Shown: positions 1 to 8,436, numbered from the stretch's first letter. The stretch: DNA of 64,000 nt from Labrenzia sp. CE80 (GCF_009650605.1 NZ_WAJT01000001.1:992001-1056000), one strand, 5' to 3'. Made by a program: numbers and translations. The notes: generated from the letters alone by a model not told the origin.

Positions 1-814
1 AGGCATCCGAAAGCATGGACAATGCCTGATCCGTGTGGCTTGCGAGGATGACCTGATCGAACAGCTCGCTCTGGCCGGTGCTGTCCTGGACATGCACTTT
101 GCCGTTCTCGCGGCGGATGTCCGTCACCATGGCGCCGTAGCGGATCTGGCCAGCAAGCGGGGCGAGAAGCTTTGAGACATAGTTTCGGCTTCCACCTGAA
201 ATCGTGCGCCAGATCGGTCTGTCAAAATTGATCAGCCGATGGTTCTCGAAAAAGCTGACGAAGCTCTCTGCCGGATAGTCCTGAACATCCTCGAGAGGGG
301 TGGACCAGATGGCGGCGCCCATAGGCAAAAGGTAGTCGTTAGTGAAGGCTTTCGAGTAGCCGCCAAGCTCAAGGTATTGGCCGAGAGATAGGCCATCGAG
401 CCTTCCTGCTGCGTTGTCCGCGGCGCAGGCCTTATTGAAGCGGAAGATGTCTCGCAGCATCCACAGGAAGCGGGGCGACAGCAGGTTGCTGCGCTTGGCG
501 AAAACCGTATTCAGCGTCTGGCCGGACCATTCCTGGCGGCCACCACGAGAGGAGAGGGCAAAGCTCATATCGCTTGACTCTGTCTCGATCTGAAGGTGGT
601 CGAGCAGGGCGGTGAAATTGGGATAATTGAGTTCGTTGTAGACAATGAAACCGGTGTCGACTGCGATCTTCGTGCCGTCATAGTCCACGTCGACCGTCGC
701 GCTATGCCCGCCCGGGCGAATTCGCTTTTCGTAGAGGACGACGTGGTGATCGTTACTGAGTGCCCAAGCGGCACTATTTCCGGCAATGCCAGAGCCGATG
801 ACGGCGATCCGCAT
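1..814 (-). CDS. FAD-dependent oxidoreductase (amine-oxidase-like), 3' end outside window
   Basis: I translated this frame by hand: it is open from an ATG at 814 to the window edge, so 271 codons are visible and the C-terminus is missing. The protein begins MRIAVIGSGIAGNSAAWAL, a Rossmann dinucleotide-binding GxGxxG motif at the extreme N-terminus, followed about 20 residues later by an acidic strand end and RPGGHSATVD, the typical FAD contact region of flavin amine-oxidase-like proteins. VDTGFIVYNELNYPNF and the SDMSFALSSR segment fit the COG2907-type NAD(P)/FAD-binding proteins that often sit beside DUF1365 and cyclopropane-fatty-acid synthase genes in proteobacteria; those neighbours would be left of the window. 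The exact substrate is unknown. The family call is fairly safe, the role is not. Confidence 0.8.
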   Translation of the reverse strand, partial: MRIAVIGSGIAGNSAAWALSNDHHVVLYEKRIRPGGHSATVDVDYDGTKIAVDTGFIVYNELNYPNFTALLDHLQIETESSDMSFALSSRGGRQEWSGQTLNTVFAKRSNLLSPRFLWMLRDIFRFNKACAADNAAGRLDGLSLGQYLELGGYSKAFTNDYLLPMGAAIWSTPLEDVQDYPAESFVSFFENHRLINFDRPIWRTISGGSRNYVSKLLAPLAGQIRYGAMVTDIRRENGKVHVQDSTGQSELFDQVILASHTDQALSMLSDA

Positions 815-926
815 GGCAAATCCTTTTCTTTCGACCACCCGGGAAGTGGCCTGATCTGTCTTGTGTTGGATCTACGGGGCTTGGTTTTAAACGGATCACC
901 TTTCAAGAGAACTAGCTATTGAAAAC

Positions 927-964
927 AATAAAAAAATCGGCCCGACGCGGCGTCGAGCCGATTT
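927..964 (-). terminator. Rho-independent terminator of the 990-1616 gene
   Basis: A long hairpin has outer arms AAATCGGC (934-941) and GCCGATTT (957-964) and inner arms CGACG/CGTCG. On the minus strand it is followed by seven T residues (930-936 read in reverse). It lies directly downstream of the minus-strand gene ending at 990. Confidence 0.75.
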
Positions 965-989
965 GGTAACGCCAGCAAAGGCATATGTT

Positions 990-1616
990 TCAGACGCGGA
1001 TGGTGTCGACCAGCCAAGACCAGGCAACTTCAAACTGAGCGACGGCTGTGTCGAAAAAGGTGAGGACTGTCGTCCAGATTCTCTGCCCGACCGCAGCCAT
1101 TTCCAGTAACGGTGTGCTCTTTTTTTCAGGCGCAGCTTCGACAAATTCTACTGACGTGCTCTCTTGCCCATCTTCGACGATCCGGCGCGTCACCATGATC
1201 TGACCCTCGATCTCAAGCCGGCTCTCGTCGGATTTGGCGATACGCGTTGCAGGGTCGACTGAACGCACTACAACAGCGCGGCCGTCGGGTAACAGGTGTG
1301 TTTCGTTTGGACGGACTTCTGAATCGTAGATGACCTCTCCATAACTGTCGATGAGCTCGACCCAGATGGTGTCGCGTCCGAACAACTCGATCTCGCCGAC
1401 CCATATGGTCAGGTCGCTGTTAAGAGGGTCAACTTGCTCCGTGCTGGCCGATGCGACGGTTACCGCCAGCTGATCTTCTTCCAGCGTCACGGTTTCCTGC
1501 GGCAGCGGTGACGCAGATGCCTTTTGGCTCTGTGCGGCCAGCCCAAGAATCAGCAGAGCCGTGCAAAGGGCGGTGATGAGCGCACTTGGGCGCGTGATTT
1601 CCATAATGCGGTGCAT
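990..1616 (-). CDS. secreted protein of unknown function
   Basis: A 208-residue protein. I chose the ATG at 1616 rather than the upstream ATG at 1640 because a perfect AGGAGG lies 7 bases before it. The N-terminus (MHRIMEITRPSALITALC then a hydrophobic run ending near QSQKASA) is a signal peptide, so export to the periplasm is likely. The mature part is rich in beta-type segments (TIWVGEIELFGRDTIWVEL, GRAVVVRSVDPATRI) and ends with a second hydrophobic/aromatic stretch (FFDTAVAQFEVAWSWLVDTI) that could be an amphipathic or membrane-associated helix. I do not recognise a family. It has its own terminator and no co-directional neighbour, so it is probably monocistronic. Confidence 0.7.
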   Translation of the reverse strand: MHRIMEITRPSALITALCTALLILGLAAQSQKASASPLPQETVTLEEDQLAVTVASASTEQVDPLNSDLTIWVGEIELFGRDTIWVELIDSYGEVIYDSEVRPNETHLLPDGRAVVVRSVDPATRIAKSDESRLEIEGQIMVTRRIVEDGQESTSVEFVEAAPEKKSTPLLEMAAVGQRIWTTVLTFFDTAVAQFEVAWSWLVDTIRV

Positions 1617-1993
1617 GTGTGCCTCCTGGGGCAGATACATCCTTTCAACGCGCGCAGTCGATTAAGGTTTCAAGGTTGCTTGTTTTCTTGTCCAACCCAC
1701 TCGGTTTCTGTCACGCTTAAGCCATTATTGCACCACAATTGGTATCTGATGTGTGATTTAAATCGCAAATCTGCGTGATATTGTTATGATTTGCTTAACA
1801 TCTATGGCGCTCTTGTGTCGCGTTGTAATGTGTTTTCAATTGCTTGAGTATGTAATCATTGTAATTATTGCGGATAATATTTTCCTTTTGTTTCCTATTG
1901 AAAAATCGACATAGACTTTGTTTTGGTTACCATGCGTTAGCTGAATACTGCGTACTATCCATCTGTAGTTGTATAGAGGCGAGGTTTCGATAC
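1617..1993. other. AT-rich intergenic region with divergent promoters
   Basis: These 377 bases separate two divergent genes and are clearly richer in A+T than the surroundings. They contain a 10-bp palindrome GATTTAAATC at 1755-1764 that could be an operator, but I recognise no known regulator site. An open frame extends upstream of the GTG at 1994 through this region, but its composition is not coding-like. Confidence 0.5.
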
Positions 1994-4963
1994 GTGGTGC
2001 TGGCCTATTCAGACAGCAGGGAACGCACACAAGCGACGCAATTCGACGAGCGCTCTGGTGCAGACCCATGCGTGATTGGGCTCGAGCGGATCCTTAACGC
2101 AGCTATGAAACTGGCAGGTTGCGAAGCAGGGGCCGTGTTTCTGCGGGAAGGCGAACACTTTGCGGCTAAGCTCGTACAATTGGGGAATGCAAACCCGCTT
2201 GTTTCTGATTTCGATGTTTCTGCGATTTCCATCGAGGCTGGAGAAACGCGCCTCATAAACGACAGCGCCGAGATCGCGGCGTATTTCCCCACCTGTGAAG
2301 AGACGCAATGCGCTAAGGCGCAAACCGTATTTCTGACTGGTTTCAACGTCGCAGCCAGCGAGGTAGGACATGCGACGAATGCGGGCGTTCTTGCTCTCAT
2401 GTCTTACGCAAAAAAGACGTCAGATAATATTGATTTATCTTTGTTATTGGATTTTGCAACGGTTGCAAGCTCTCTGCTGCAGGCCAGAAACAGGACATCA
2501 ATGGCGCTCGAAACACTGGAGCGTAGCGAGAGGCAGTGCGAGCACTTCGACTATGTCACAGAATTGGCAGGGGTTGGCGGCTGGGAGATTGAACCTGCCT
2601 CGCAAAAGATTTTCTGGACTGAGCAGGCCTGCCGCATTCATGACCGGCCTCCCGGCTATTCACCTAGCCTGCAGGAATGGTTCGACATGTGCGATCCAGC
2701 CTATCGCAAAAGCCTGCAGACAGCGTTTCGTGAGGCAGTTGCATCGGGAACTGGATGGAAATTTGATCTCCCGATCCAAACGGCGACAGGCAGACGTATC
2801 TGGGTCGCATCCATTTGCCAGCCGGTTTTTGGTGATGATGGCGAGCTTCTCCTTGTGGGATCCATCATGGATGTCAGCGCGCGCCGCTCTGCTGAAACGG
2901 AAATCGACAGATCCCAGAGGCTCTATCGGTCAACACTGAATGCGTTGTCTGAGGGCATCTTGGTGGTCGACGGCGAGGGCATCGTTCGTTGGCACAACGC
3001 AGCAGCAGAGACAATTTTCGAGTGTCCAACGATCTACGCTGAAATGACCCACCTTGAAGACATTCCGTGTATCGTCGAGCCGGCAGACATGCATGCGCTT
3101 TTTGATCAGGAAAAAGTATATGACGACTACAATCTCTTGTCGGGTCTTCTCATTCTCAAGCAGTCCAAGAGCCTGACCCTGCAGGCGAAGGTTGGCGATG
3201 ATCTGACACGCAAGTGGCTCAGATGCCGTTCAGAACCTTTGATTAGCCGTGAAGACAAGAAGTTCGTTGGTCTGGTCATTTCCGTTGAGGATATTACCGC
3301 GAAAAAGCGCAGCGAAGACATTTTGAACGAGGCTTTTGAGGCCATTCCCAATGGCATCGCTGTGTATGATCAGGACGACCGCATGGTGATGGCAAATGGT
3401 GCTTATCGTGTGGCGTTTATGGAAGGGAAGTTGCCCAGCGGCGCCGCGGAAACCTACCGTGATGTGCTGTCGCGCAATCTGGTTTCAGGTCGCATCGCGG
3501 ACGTGGAAGACGATGAGGATGTGCGCGAAGCCTGGGTCGAGGATCGTGCCTCCGACTTCTTTGGTGGTTCGGTGAGCCATATTGATCAGCTCGACGATAG
3601 CCGTTGGCTTCAGACAAGTTCCATGATCACGCCGTCATCGTATCGCGCAGACTTTTTTGCAGACGTCACTGAGTTGAAAACCCAAGGCGCAGTGATGGAA
3701 GCCGTGTTCGAGAACTTCCCGGGCGGCGTTGCGCTTTTTGACGCTCGCCGAAACCTGACGTTGATCAACACTGGCATGAAGGAGCTCTTGGGCATTGATG
3801 ACGACTTCATGCGAGCAGGTCCGACATTGCATTCAATGGTTTCCCGCAACGCGAGCCGGGAGGGACTGACTGGTGATGCCCTGGACGCCGCCGTTGCAAA
3901 GACGATCGATCGTTTTGCGCAGAGAGAGGTCGTCATCTATGAACGTGCACTTGCAGACGGAACGGTTCACGAAATCAAAGCTATATCCCTGCCGGACGGC
4001 GGTTTGCTGACCACACTTGACGATATCAGTTTACGCAAGCAGCTGGAGCAGCAGCTGCGTGACAACGCGCAGCGTGCGAAAAAGAAAACCGCAGAACTGG
4101 AGGCGACCTTTGCGAACATGAAGCAGGGTGTCAGCGTTTTCGATGCGGCGGGCCACCTGCAAATCTGGAATCAGCGCTATGTCGACATTTTCAGCAAGCC
4201 GGATGGCGAGGTTCGCCACGGGGTAGCGATCCAGACTTTGCTGCATGCGGAAAAGCTGCGCGGCGATTTTGAAGGGGATGTCGAGGCACATATAACGCAG
4301 CTGCGTCAACGGCTGGAAGCGGGCGAAACGGTTCGCAGCTATTTCAAGCTCAAGACGGGAACGCTTATAGGCACGATTCATGCGCCGATGCCGGGTGGTG
4401 GTTGGATCGGAACCCACGATGAAATCGCGGAGGACGACAAAGACTACAAGGCGTTCCGTCGCTTGAGCCAGACAGACCCTCTGACCAAGGTCGCAGATCA
4501 ATCGTACTTACTTGAAGATATGGACCTTGCCCTCAACAGCGTGAGGCTAAACGGGGGGTCATGTGGCGTGATGGTCATATCGATTGGTTTTGCGCACTAC
4601 TATGCACTCGGTGAGCACGTGGCACCTTGCGATCAGACCAACCAGATCATCGCGCGACGCCTCCGCGAAGCGGTTCGACCAATGGATCTCGTTGCTCGAC
4701 TGAATGATGGCCGCTTTGCTGTGCTCTTTCCAACCTTGCGCAATGACGATGGCGCAGTCCGGGAAATGGCGGAACGGATCATGAGTTTGCTCCGCGAGCC
4801 TGTGGTCTTAGCGGATCAAAAGACGCTTCTGACCATCCATCTAGGTCTGGTGCGCTTGACAGATAGAGTTGCAACATCCCAGCAGGCGCTGCAAAAGGCG
4901 CAAATGACCGTCGAATTTGCATCCGTGAAGGGCCCGGTCTCTCTGGCCGTCGATTTGATCTAA
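1994..4963 (+). CDS. multi-PAS signalling protein with degenerate GGDEF domain
   Basis: A 989-residue cytoplasmic signalling protein; no transmembrane segment is obvious. I chose GTG 1994 because AGAGGCGAGG lies about 9 bases upstream; an in-frame ATG at 1868 would add 42 residues of atypical composition. Domains in order: a GAF-like sensor (about 30-150), a PAS_3-type PAS (about 180-290), and four more PAS domains recognisable by starts such as LYRSTLNALSEGILVVDGEG, AFEAIPNGIAVYDQDD, FENFPGGVALFDARR and TFANMKQGVSVFDAAG. A C-terminal diguanylate-cyclase fold begins SQTDPLTKVADQSYL. The signature loop that should read GGDEF reads NDGRF (codons 4703-4717), so catalysis and probably GTP chemistry are lost. 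A role as a c-di-GMP-independent sensor or scaffold is inference. No EAL domain follows. Confidence 0.82.
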   Translation: MVLAYSDSRERTQATQFDERSGADPCVIGLERILNAAMKLAGCEAGAVFLREGEHFAAKLVQLGNANPLVSDFDVSAISIEAGETRLINDSAEIAAYFPTCEETQCAKAQTVFLTGFNVAASEVGHATNAGVLALMSYAKKTSDNIDLSLLLDFATVASSLLQARNRTSMALETLERSERQCEHFDYVTELAGVGGWEIEPASQKIFWTEQACRIHDRPPGYSPSLQEWFDMCDPAYRKSLQTAFREAVASGTGWKFDLPIQTATGRRIWVASICQPVFGDDGELLLVGSIMDVSARRSAETEIDRSQRLYRSTLNALSEGILVVDGEGIVRWHNAAAETIFECPTIYAEMTHLEDIPCIVEPADMHALFDQEKVYDDYNLLSGLLILKQSKSLTLQAKVGDDLTRKWLRCRSEPLISREDKKFVGLVISVEDITAKKRSEDILNEAFEAIPNGIAVYDQDDRMVMANGAYRVAFMEGKLPSGAAETYRDVLSRNLVSGRIADVEDDEDVREAWVEDRASDFFGGSVSHIDQLDDSRWLQTSSMITPSSYRADFFADVTELKTQGAVMEAVFENFPGGVALFDARRNLTLINTGMKELLGIDDDFMRAGPTLHSMVSRNASREGLTGDALDAAVAKTIDRFAQREVVIYERALADGTVHEIKAISLPDGGLLTTLDDISLRKQLEQQLRDNAQRAKKKTAELEATFANMKQGVSVFDAAGHLQIWNQRYVDIFSKPDGEVRHGVAIQTLLHAEKLRGDFEGDVEAHITQLRQRLEAGETVRSYFKLKTGTLIGTIHAPMPGGGWIGTHDEIAEDDKDYKAFRRLSQTDPLTKVADQSYLLEDMDLALNSVRLNGGSCGVMVISIGFAHYYALGEHVAPCDQTNQIIARRLREAVRPMDLVARLNDGRFAVLFPTLRNDDGAVREMAERIMSLLREPVVLADQKTLLTIHLGLVRLTDRVATSQQALQKAQMTVEFASVKGPVSLAVDLI

Positions 4964-4999
4964 CGTGATCTCGGTCGCCCCGCAAACCCCTGACGAGGT

Positions 5000-6253
5000 C
5001 TAACGGCGAAATGCGAGCGGGACCGTGAAGGCCCATCGTTTTCGTTGAGCTTCTGGTGGAATTTTCGGAAAAGGGCTTGCTCGGCGAACTGTCTCGACTG
5101 CGGCCTTGTCGAGAATCGAAGAGCCCGAACTTCTTGCGATGCGAATGCGGCTCGCTCGCCCGGCGCTGTCCACGGAAAAGCTGACATGCACGTTTCCGGT
5201 TAGCCGTTTACGTTTTGCAGCAGAAGGGTACCTTAGGGAGCGACGCAGCTTGCGCGCTACTTTGCCTGGGTAGTTGGAAACCTTGGCATTTCCGGCTGAC
5301 GAGCCCTTGCCGCTGTTTTTTGCTCCGCCCTTTTGCGCCGTTTGATTGCTGTTGCCGCCAGCGCCTGCCGGTGAACTTTGCTTCTTCTTGGCTTTCTTCG
5401 CTTTTTTGGGCGTCTTTTGGGCAGTCTTGGTCGGCTTCGGTAAATCCTGGACCAGTGGTTTAGGGCGCAGTTGAGGGACAGGAATTGCGTCGCTTGGCGG
5501 GTTCTCCGACAGCTCGGCTGTTTCGAGAGGCTCTGTCTCCAAAGGCTCGGCGTCCAGTGGCTCGACCTTTTCCGGTTCGACCTCGGAAACCTCTGGTTTC
5601 AGGACTGCTTCTTGTTGCTGGGGAGGAACAAACGGGGTTTCGGCTGTCTTGGTTGCGACCTGTTTTGTCTCAACTGGTTCGGAACTTTCCTGTATGTTCT
5701 GGACAGGGCTTGCAACAACTGGTTGGACCGTGCGAAGCGGTTCCTGAGGTTTCAGCGGCGATGTTTCTTGCGGCTGTGTCTCGGAAGGCTTGAGTGGAGC
5801 CTCTTCTACGGGCTGGGCCTCGATCGGGGCGTCAAGGGTTTTCTCTGACTGGACGAAAGCGCCTTCTGACCGCGCATTGACAATGGTCGAAGTCAGCGCA
5901 GGCGTGACCGGAGCCGCGCTGACCTGTTTCGCTTGCGTTTCTACCGGTTCCTCAAGCGACGTTTCGATTTCCCGTGGCTTAATTGCCTGAACCTCTTCGG
6001 GCGGTTCTGGTTCGAGCAGCTTCTCGGTGTCGATTTCCTCGGGAGCGGTTTCGGTCATCTCCGAGCCGGCCACGATCATATCGGCAAATGCCTGACCGAC
6101 TGTCACCGCAGGAGATTCCGCGCCGCCAGCCATGAGGACTTCATCATCCTTCAGCATCGCCCAGGCAGCAAAGGCAACGTGAATGCCAAGGGACACCACG
6201 AGCAATAGCGTTAGCCAACGCCAACGGTGGGGCGTGTGATGGGCCTCGCTCAT
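5000..6253 (-). CDS. tonB: TonB energy-transducing protein
   Basis: A 417-residue TonB, the periplasm-spanning link that passes proton-motive force from ExbB/ExbD to TonB-dependent outer-membrane receptors. There is one N-terminal membrane anchor (about 13-33, LTLLLVVSLGIHVAFAAWAM), a long Glu/Pro/Thr/Gln-rich spacer (about 60-260), a Lys-rich stretch, a Gly/Ser/Asn linker, and a typical TonB C-terminal domain (about 328-417: YPGKVARKLRRSLRYPSAAK, GNVHVSFSVDSAGRASRIRI, ending FPKIPPEAQRKRWAFTVPL). The spacer is long compared with E. coli TonB (239 residues in total). It is the last gene of a five-gene minus-strand operon; its ATG overlaps the stop of the preceding exbD (ATGA), implying translational coupling. 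Confidence 0.95.
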   Translation of the reverse strand: MSEAHHTPHRWRWLTLLLVVSLGIHVAFAAWAMLKDDEVLMAGGAESPAVTVGQAFADMIVAGSEMTETAPEEIDTEKLLEPEPPEEVQAIKPREIETSLEEPVETQAKQVSAAPVTPALTSTIVNARSEGAFVQSEKTLDAPIEAQPVEEAPLKPSETQPQETSPLKPQEPLRTVQPVVASPVQNIQESSEPVETKQVATKTAETPFVPPQQQEAVLKPEVSEVEPEKVEPLDAEPLETEPLETAELSENPPSDAIPVPQLRPKPLVQDLPKPTKTAQKTPKKAKKAKKKQSSPAGAGGNSNQTAQKGGAKNSGKGSSAGNAKVSNYPGKVARKLRRSLRYPSAAKRKRLTGNVHVSFSVDSAGRASRIRIARSSGSSILDKAAVETVRRASPFPKIPPEAQRKRWAFTVPLAFRR

Positions 6254-6672
6254 TGCGTCCTCATGGTGACGACTGTCACCTTTCCTGCGCCAGCAGCCTG
6301 AAGCTCACCGACCAGTCCGATCAAGGTGGTGGCCGCGAGATCACGGTCGGCAATCAGCTTCACCGGAAATCCGGTTTGCTCGGATTGGATATCTTCTTCA
6401 ACAGCCTCCAGATTTGGCGCTTCCTGCAGAAAGGCTTCAACTGTGGTCGGGGAACCACGGAAATGCAGCGAGCCGTCCTCGCGCGCTACCAAAGCGTTGG
6501 GCGGCGGCAGCGGGTCTGCGTCCTTGCTGTCGATCAGGTCGACGGTTTTGTCCAGTGGAGGCGCAAGCTGGCCCGCAATGAGAAAAAAGATCAGCATCAG
6601 GAAGACGATGTTGATCAGGGAGATCGTGTTTTCGCTTTTGCGCTTTATTGGCGCAATCGAAAGCTTCTTCAT
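6250..6672 (-). CDS. exbD: ExbD-type biopolymer transport protein, second copy
   Basis: A 140-residue ExbD/TolR family protein starting at ATG 6672 (GGAG 8 bases upstream); the upstream GTG at 6702 has no ribosome-binding site. A short basic cytoplasmic N-terminus (MKKLSIAPIKRKSENTIS) is followed by one membrane helix (LINIVFLMLIFFLIAGQL) and a periplasmic domain. The conserved helix-entry Asp of ExbD is replaced here by Asn (SLINIVFLMLIFF), whereas the first copy keeps SLIDVIFLLLLFF. In the ExbBD motor that Asp is the proton-carrying residue, so this copy may be a structural partner only; that is inference. It is coupled to tonB by a 4-bp ATGA overlap. Confidence 0.9.
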   Translation of the reverse strand: MKKLSIAPIKRKSENTISLINIVFLMLIFFLIAGQLAPPLDKTVDLIDSKDADPLPPPNALVAREDGSLHFRGSPTTVEAFLQEAPNLEAVEEDIQSEQTGFPVKLIADRDLAATTLIGLVGELQAAGAGKVTVVTMRTQ

Positions 6673-6714
6673 AAGGTCGGCTCCGCCCTTAGAGGGCTTC
6701 ACGTGGAGGTCTGT

Positions 6715-7098
6715 TTATTTTGCGACGGTCAGGCTGAGGCCCTCGACCCGGCGGATGAGCTCCATCGCGTTGATGAGATCCTGAGCGCTGGCATTGTCCT
6801 TGGGCAAAAGCAGCACGGCTTTCGCGCCTTTTGTAGTCAGCTCTTCAAGGGTCTGCTGCGCTGAGTCCCAGGAGGCATTTCGTCCATTGATGCGCAGATC
6901 TTCCCCGGTGAGCGAAAAGACGATGTCGGGTCCCTTCCCAGACGACCGGGCAGCGCTTCCAGGAGGTGCAATTTCAACTTCGCCGAACTTGGTGAAGGTT
7001 GAGGTGAGCATGAAGAACAGCAACAGCAGAAAGATCACATCGATCAACGAGGTTAGCGACAGCTTTCGCGATCGCGCTGCTGGAAGGTCAATGCGCAT
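6715..7098 (-). CDS. exbD: ExbD-type biopolymer transport protein, first copy
   Basis: A 127-residue ExbD. The start MRIDLPAARSRKLSLTSLID at 7098 matches normal ExbD N-termini, whereas the longer open frame up to 7200 is only the antisense of exbB. One membrane helix (LIDVIFLLLLFFMLTSTF) carries the conserved Asp; a periplasmic domain of about 85 residues follows. It overlaps the end of exbB by 11 bases, indicating coupled translation. It forms the TonB motor with ExbB, powering outer-membrane uptake of ferric siderophores, haem or cobalamin. Confidence 0.93.
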   Translation of the reverse strand: MRIDLPAARSRKLSLTSLIDVIFLLLLFFMLTSTFTKFGEVEIAPPGSAARSSGKGPDIVFSLTGEDLRINGRNASWDSAQQTLEELTTKGAKAVLLLPKDNASAQDLINAMELIRRVEGLSLTVAK

Positions 7099-7807
7099 GT
7101 GCTGCCTGGGGCGCCACGGAGACCGGATCAGCGGACTGGAATGCGGCCTCGATTTTGATGTTTTCGGCATCAGGCACGTGCGACAGCAGGATGCCGGCAC
7201 TCAAGGTTTCGATTGAGACCCGTTCGTTGTCGATACGACTTTCGAAGAAGGTAAGAATGAGCGAAACCGGCATGGCGACGGCCAATCCGGCCGCGGTGGT
7301 CAGCAGCGCGACCCAGATACCACCGGCGAGCATGGACGGATCGACCGAGTTGCCGGCCGACTGGAGCTGCTGAAAAGCTTCAATCATGCCGAGAACTGTA
7401 CCAAAGAGGCCGAGTAGAGGAGCAACCTGTCCAATTGCATCCAGGGCCTTCAAGCCCCATTGCTGATTGTGCAGGCGTGCAATGGCGCGGCGCGAGACCT
7501 CTTCTTCGATGGCGGCCTTGTCGAGTTTGGTCGTCAGTGAGAGGCGCATTGCGGTTGCAAGAACCTCTTCGGTCGCAGTTCTTGGCGAAGACAGCATCCG
7601 GACAGCTTCCTGTTTCCGGCCACTGCGCCAGAGAGCCACACAATTGCGCGCTCGCCGGTTCTGACCTACGCCTTCGCGCCAGAATTGCCCGATCTTCATC
7701 AATATGAGTGCAAGAGAGACAACCGAAAGCATTGCGATCAGGGCGACGACCGGCCCGCCGGTCTCAAGAAGGTTCATCACGGGCTGGAGAAGACTGGTCT
7801 GGTCCAT
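7088..7807 (-). CDS. exbB: ExbB/TolQ/MotA-type proton channel protein
   Basis: A 239-residue inner-membrane protein of the MotA/TolQ/ExbB family. It has a first membrane helix near 18-38 (VVALIAMLSVVSLALILMKI), a cytoplasmic helical domain, and two further helices near 130-155 (APLLGLFGTVLGMIEAFQQL) and 165-190 (AGGIWVALLTTAAGLAVAMP), both closely matching the family's signature segments. It lies between an unknown secreted protein (7819-8298) and two exbD genes, in one operon with tonB. The length is normal for a short ExbB without the N-terminal extension. Confidence 0.93.
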   Translation of the reverse strand: MDQTSLLQPVMNLLETGGPVVALIAMLSVVSLALILMKIGQFWREGVGQNRRARNCVALWRSGRKQEAVRMLSSPRTATEEVLATAMRLSLTTKLDKAAIEEEVSRRAIARLHNQQWGLKALDAIGQVAPLLGLFGTVLGMIEAFQQLQSAGNSVDPSMLAGGIWVALLTTAAGLAVAMPVSLILTFFESRIDNERVSIETLSAGILLSHVPDAENIKIEAAFQSADPVSVAPQAAHAH

Positions 7808-7818
7808 GAATTTTTCTC

Positions 7819-8298
7819 TTACTTGATAAAGGCGATGTCAGTGCGGCTCTTCGTGGCGAGGCTGCTGACGCAAGTGTCGTCCGCTGCTTCTGCCGGCTTC
7901 GCGAGATCGCAGCGAGCAGCGCCGTTGACGAGGATCTGGCTGATCTCTGGACATTGCGCTCCGGCAAGTTCGAACTGCCGAACGACCGTCTTTTGTTCGG
8001 GCATGGCGCCGAAGTCGAATGCGGTCATCAGGTCCACGAGGCCGTCGGCATCAAAAAGAACGAATTCATAGGCGACGCCCTTCAGCGCCTGGCCTGTCTT
8101 GTTAGCGGCGACGAAGGTCAGCATGCAACCGCTGTCGGTTTGTGCAGCCCGATTGAGCTCTAGCTCCAGGGTGTTTTCTGCAGCCTTGACCATATTGGGA
8201 GTTGCAAGTGCATAGAGCAGGCCGGCGGCCAAACCCAGATTGGTGCGCTGCCCAAGCTGTCGACCCCAGCCCAGCGTCTTCTGCAGAAAGATATGCAT
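7819..8298 (-). CDS. secreted protein of unknown function leading the TonB operon
   Basis: A 159-residue protein, first gene of the exbB-exbD-exbD-tonB operon, 11 bases upstream of exbB. The N-terminus (MHIFLQKTLGWGRQLGQRTN then LGLAAGLLYALATPNMVKA) is a signal peptide, with cleavage expected after VKA. The mature part is a beta-rich domain of about 120 residues with four Cys (SGCMLTF, GAQCPEI, ARCDLAK, DTCVSSL), which could form two periplasmic disulphides. I recognise no named family. Its position makes a role in iron or ligand uptake, or in assembling the TonB complex, plausible; this is inference only. Confidence 0.75.
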   Translation of the reverse strand: MHIFLQKTLGWGRQLGQRTNLGLAAGLLYALATPNMVKAAENTLELELNRAAQTDSGCMLTFVAANKTGQALKGVAYEFVLFDADGLVDLMTAFDFGAMPEQKTVVRQFELAGAQCPEISQILVNGAARCDLAKPAEAADDTCVSSLATKSRTDIAFIK

Positions 8299-8378
8299 TC
8301 AGATAGAAACCTCATTGTGGCCTTGGTGCAGCCGGTCCGTCGCTCGAGGCGCTTGGATGGCGCACGGCGCGCTCATCA

Positions 8379-8393
8379 TAAACATGATGTTTA
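8379..8393. promoter_or_regulatory. perfect inverted repeat, candidate operator of the TonB operon
   Basis: TAAACAT-G-ATGTTTA, two exact 7-base arms around one base. It lies 38-57 bases downstream of the TTGACT -35 element, so it would cover the transcription start of the minus-strand TonB operon, a usual position for a repressor. The regulator is not identifiable from the sequence. Confidence 0.4.
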
Positions 8394-8420
8394 AGTTCAT
8401 ATATTTATGGCTATAAAATA

Positions 8421-8436
8421 TGACAAACCTAGTCAA
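8421..8436 (-). promoter_or_regulatory. -35 element overlapped by an IRO-box-like palindrome
   Basis: On the minus strand TTGACT (8436-8431) is a good -35 hexamer. It is embedded in TGAC-N7-GTCA (8421-8435), which matches the TGA-N9-TCA core I recall for the iron-responsive operator of RirA-type regulators in rhizobia. An AT-rich segment that could hold the -10 follows. The location at the promoter of an exb/tonB operon makes iron repression a reasonable inference. Confidence 0.4.

Noticed and set aside
1868..1993. 42-residue N-terminal extension of the PAS protein
   Set aside because: Composition is Cys/Phe-rich and AT-rich like the promoter region; the GTG at 1994 has a much better ribosome-binding site.
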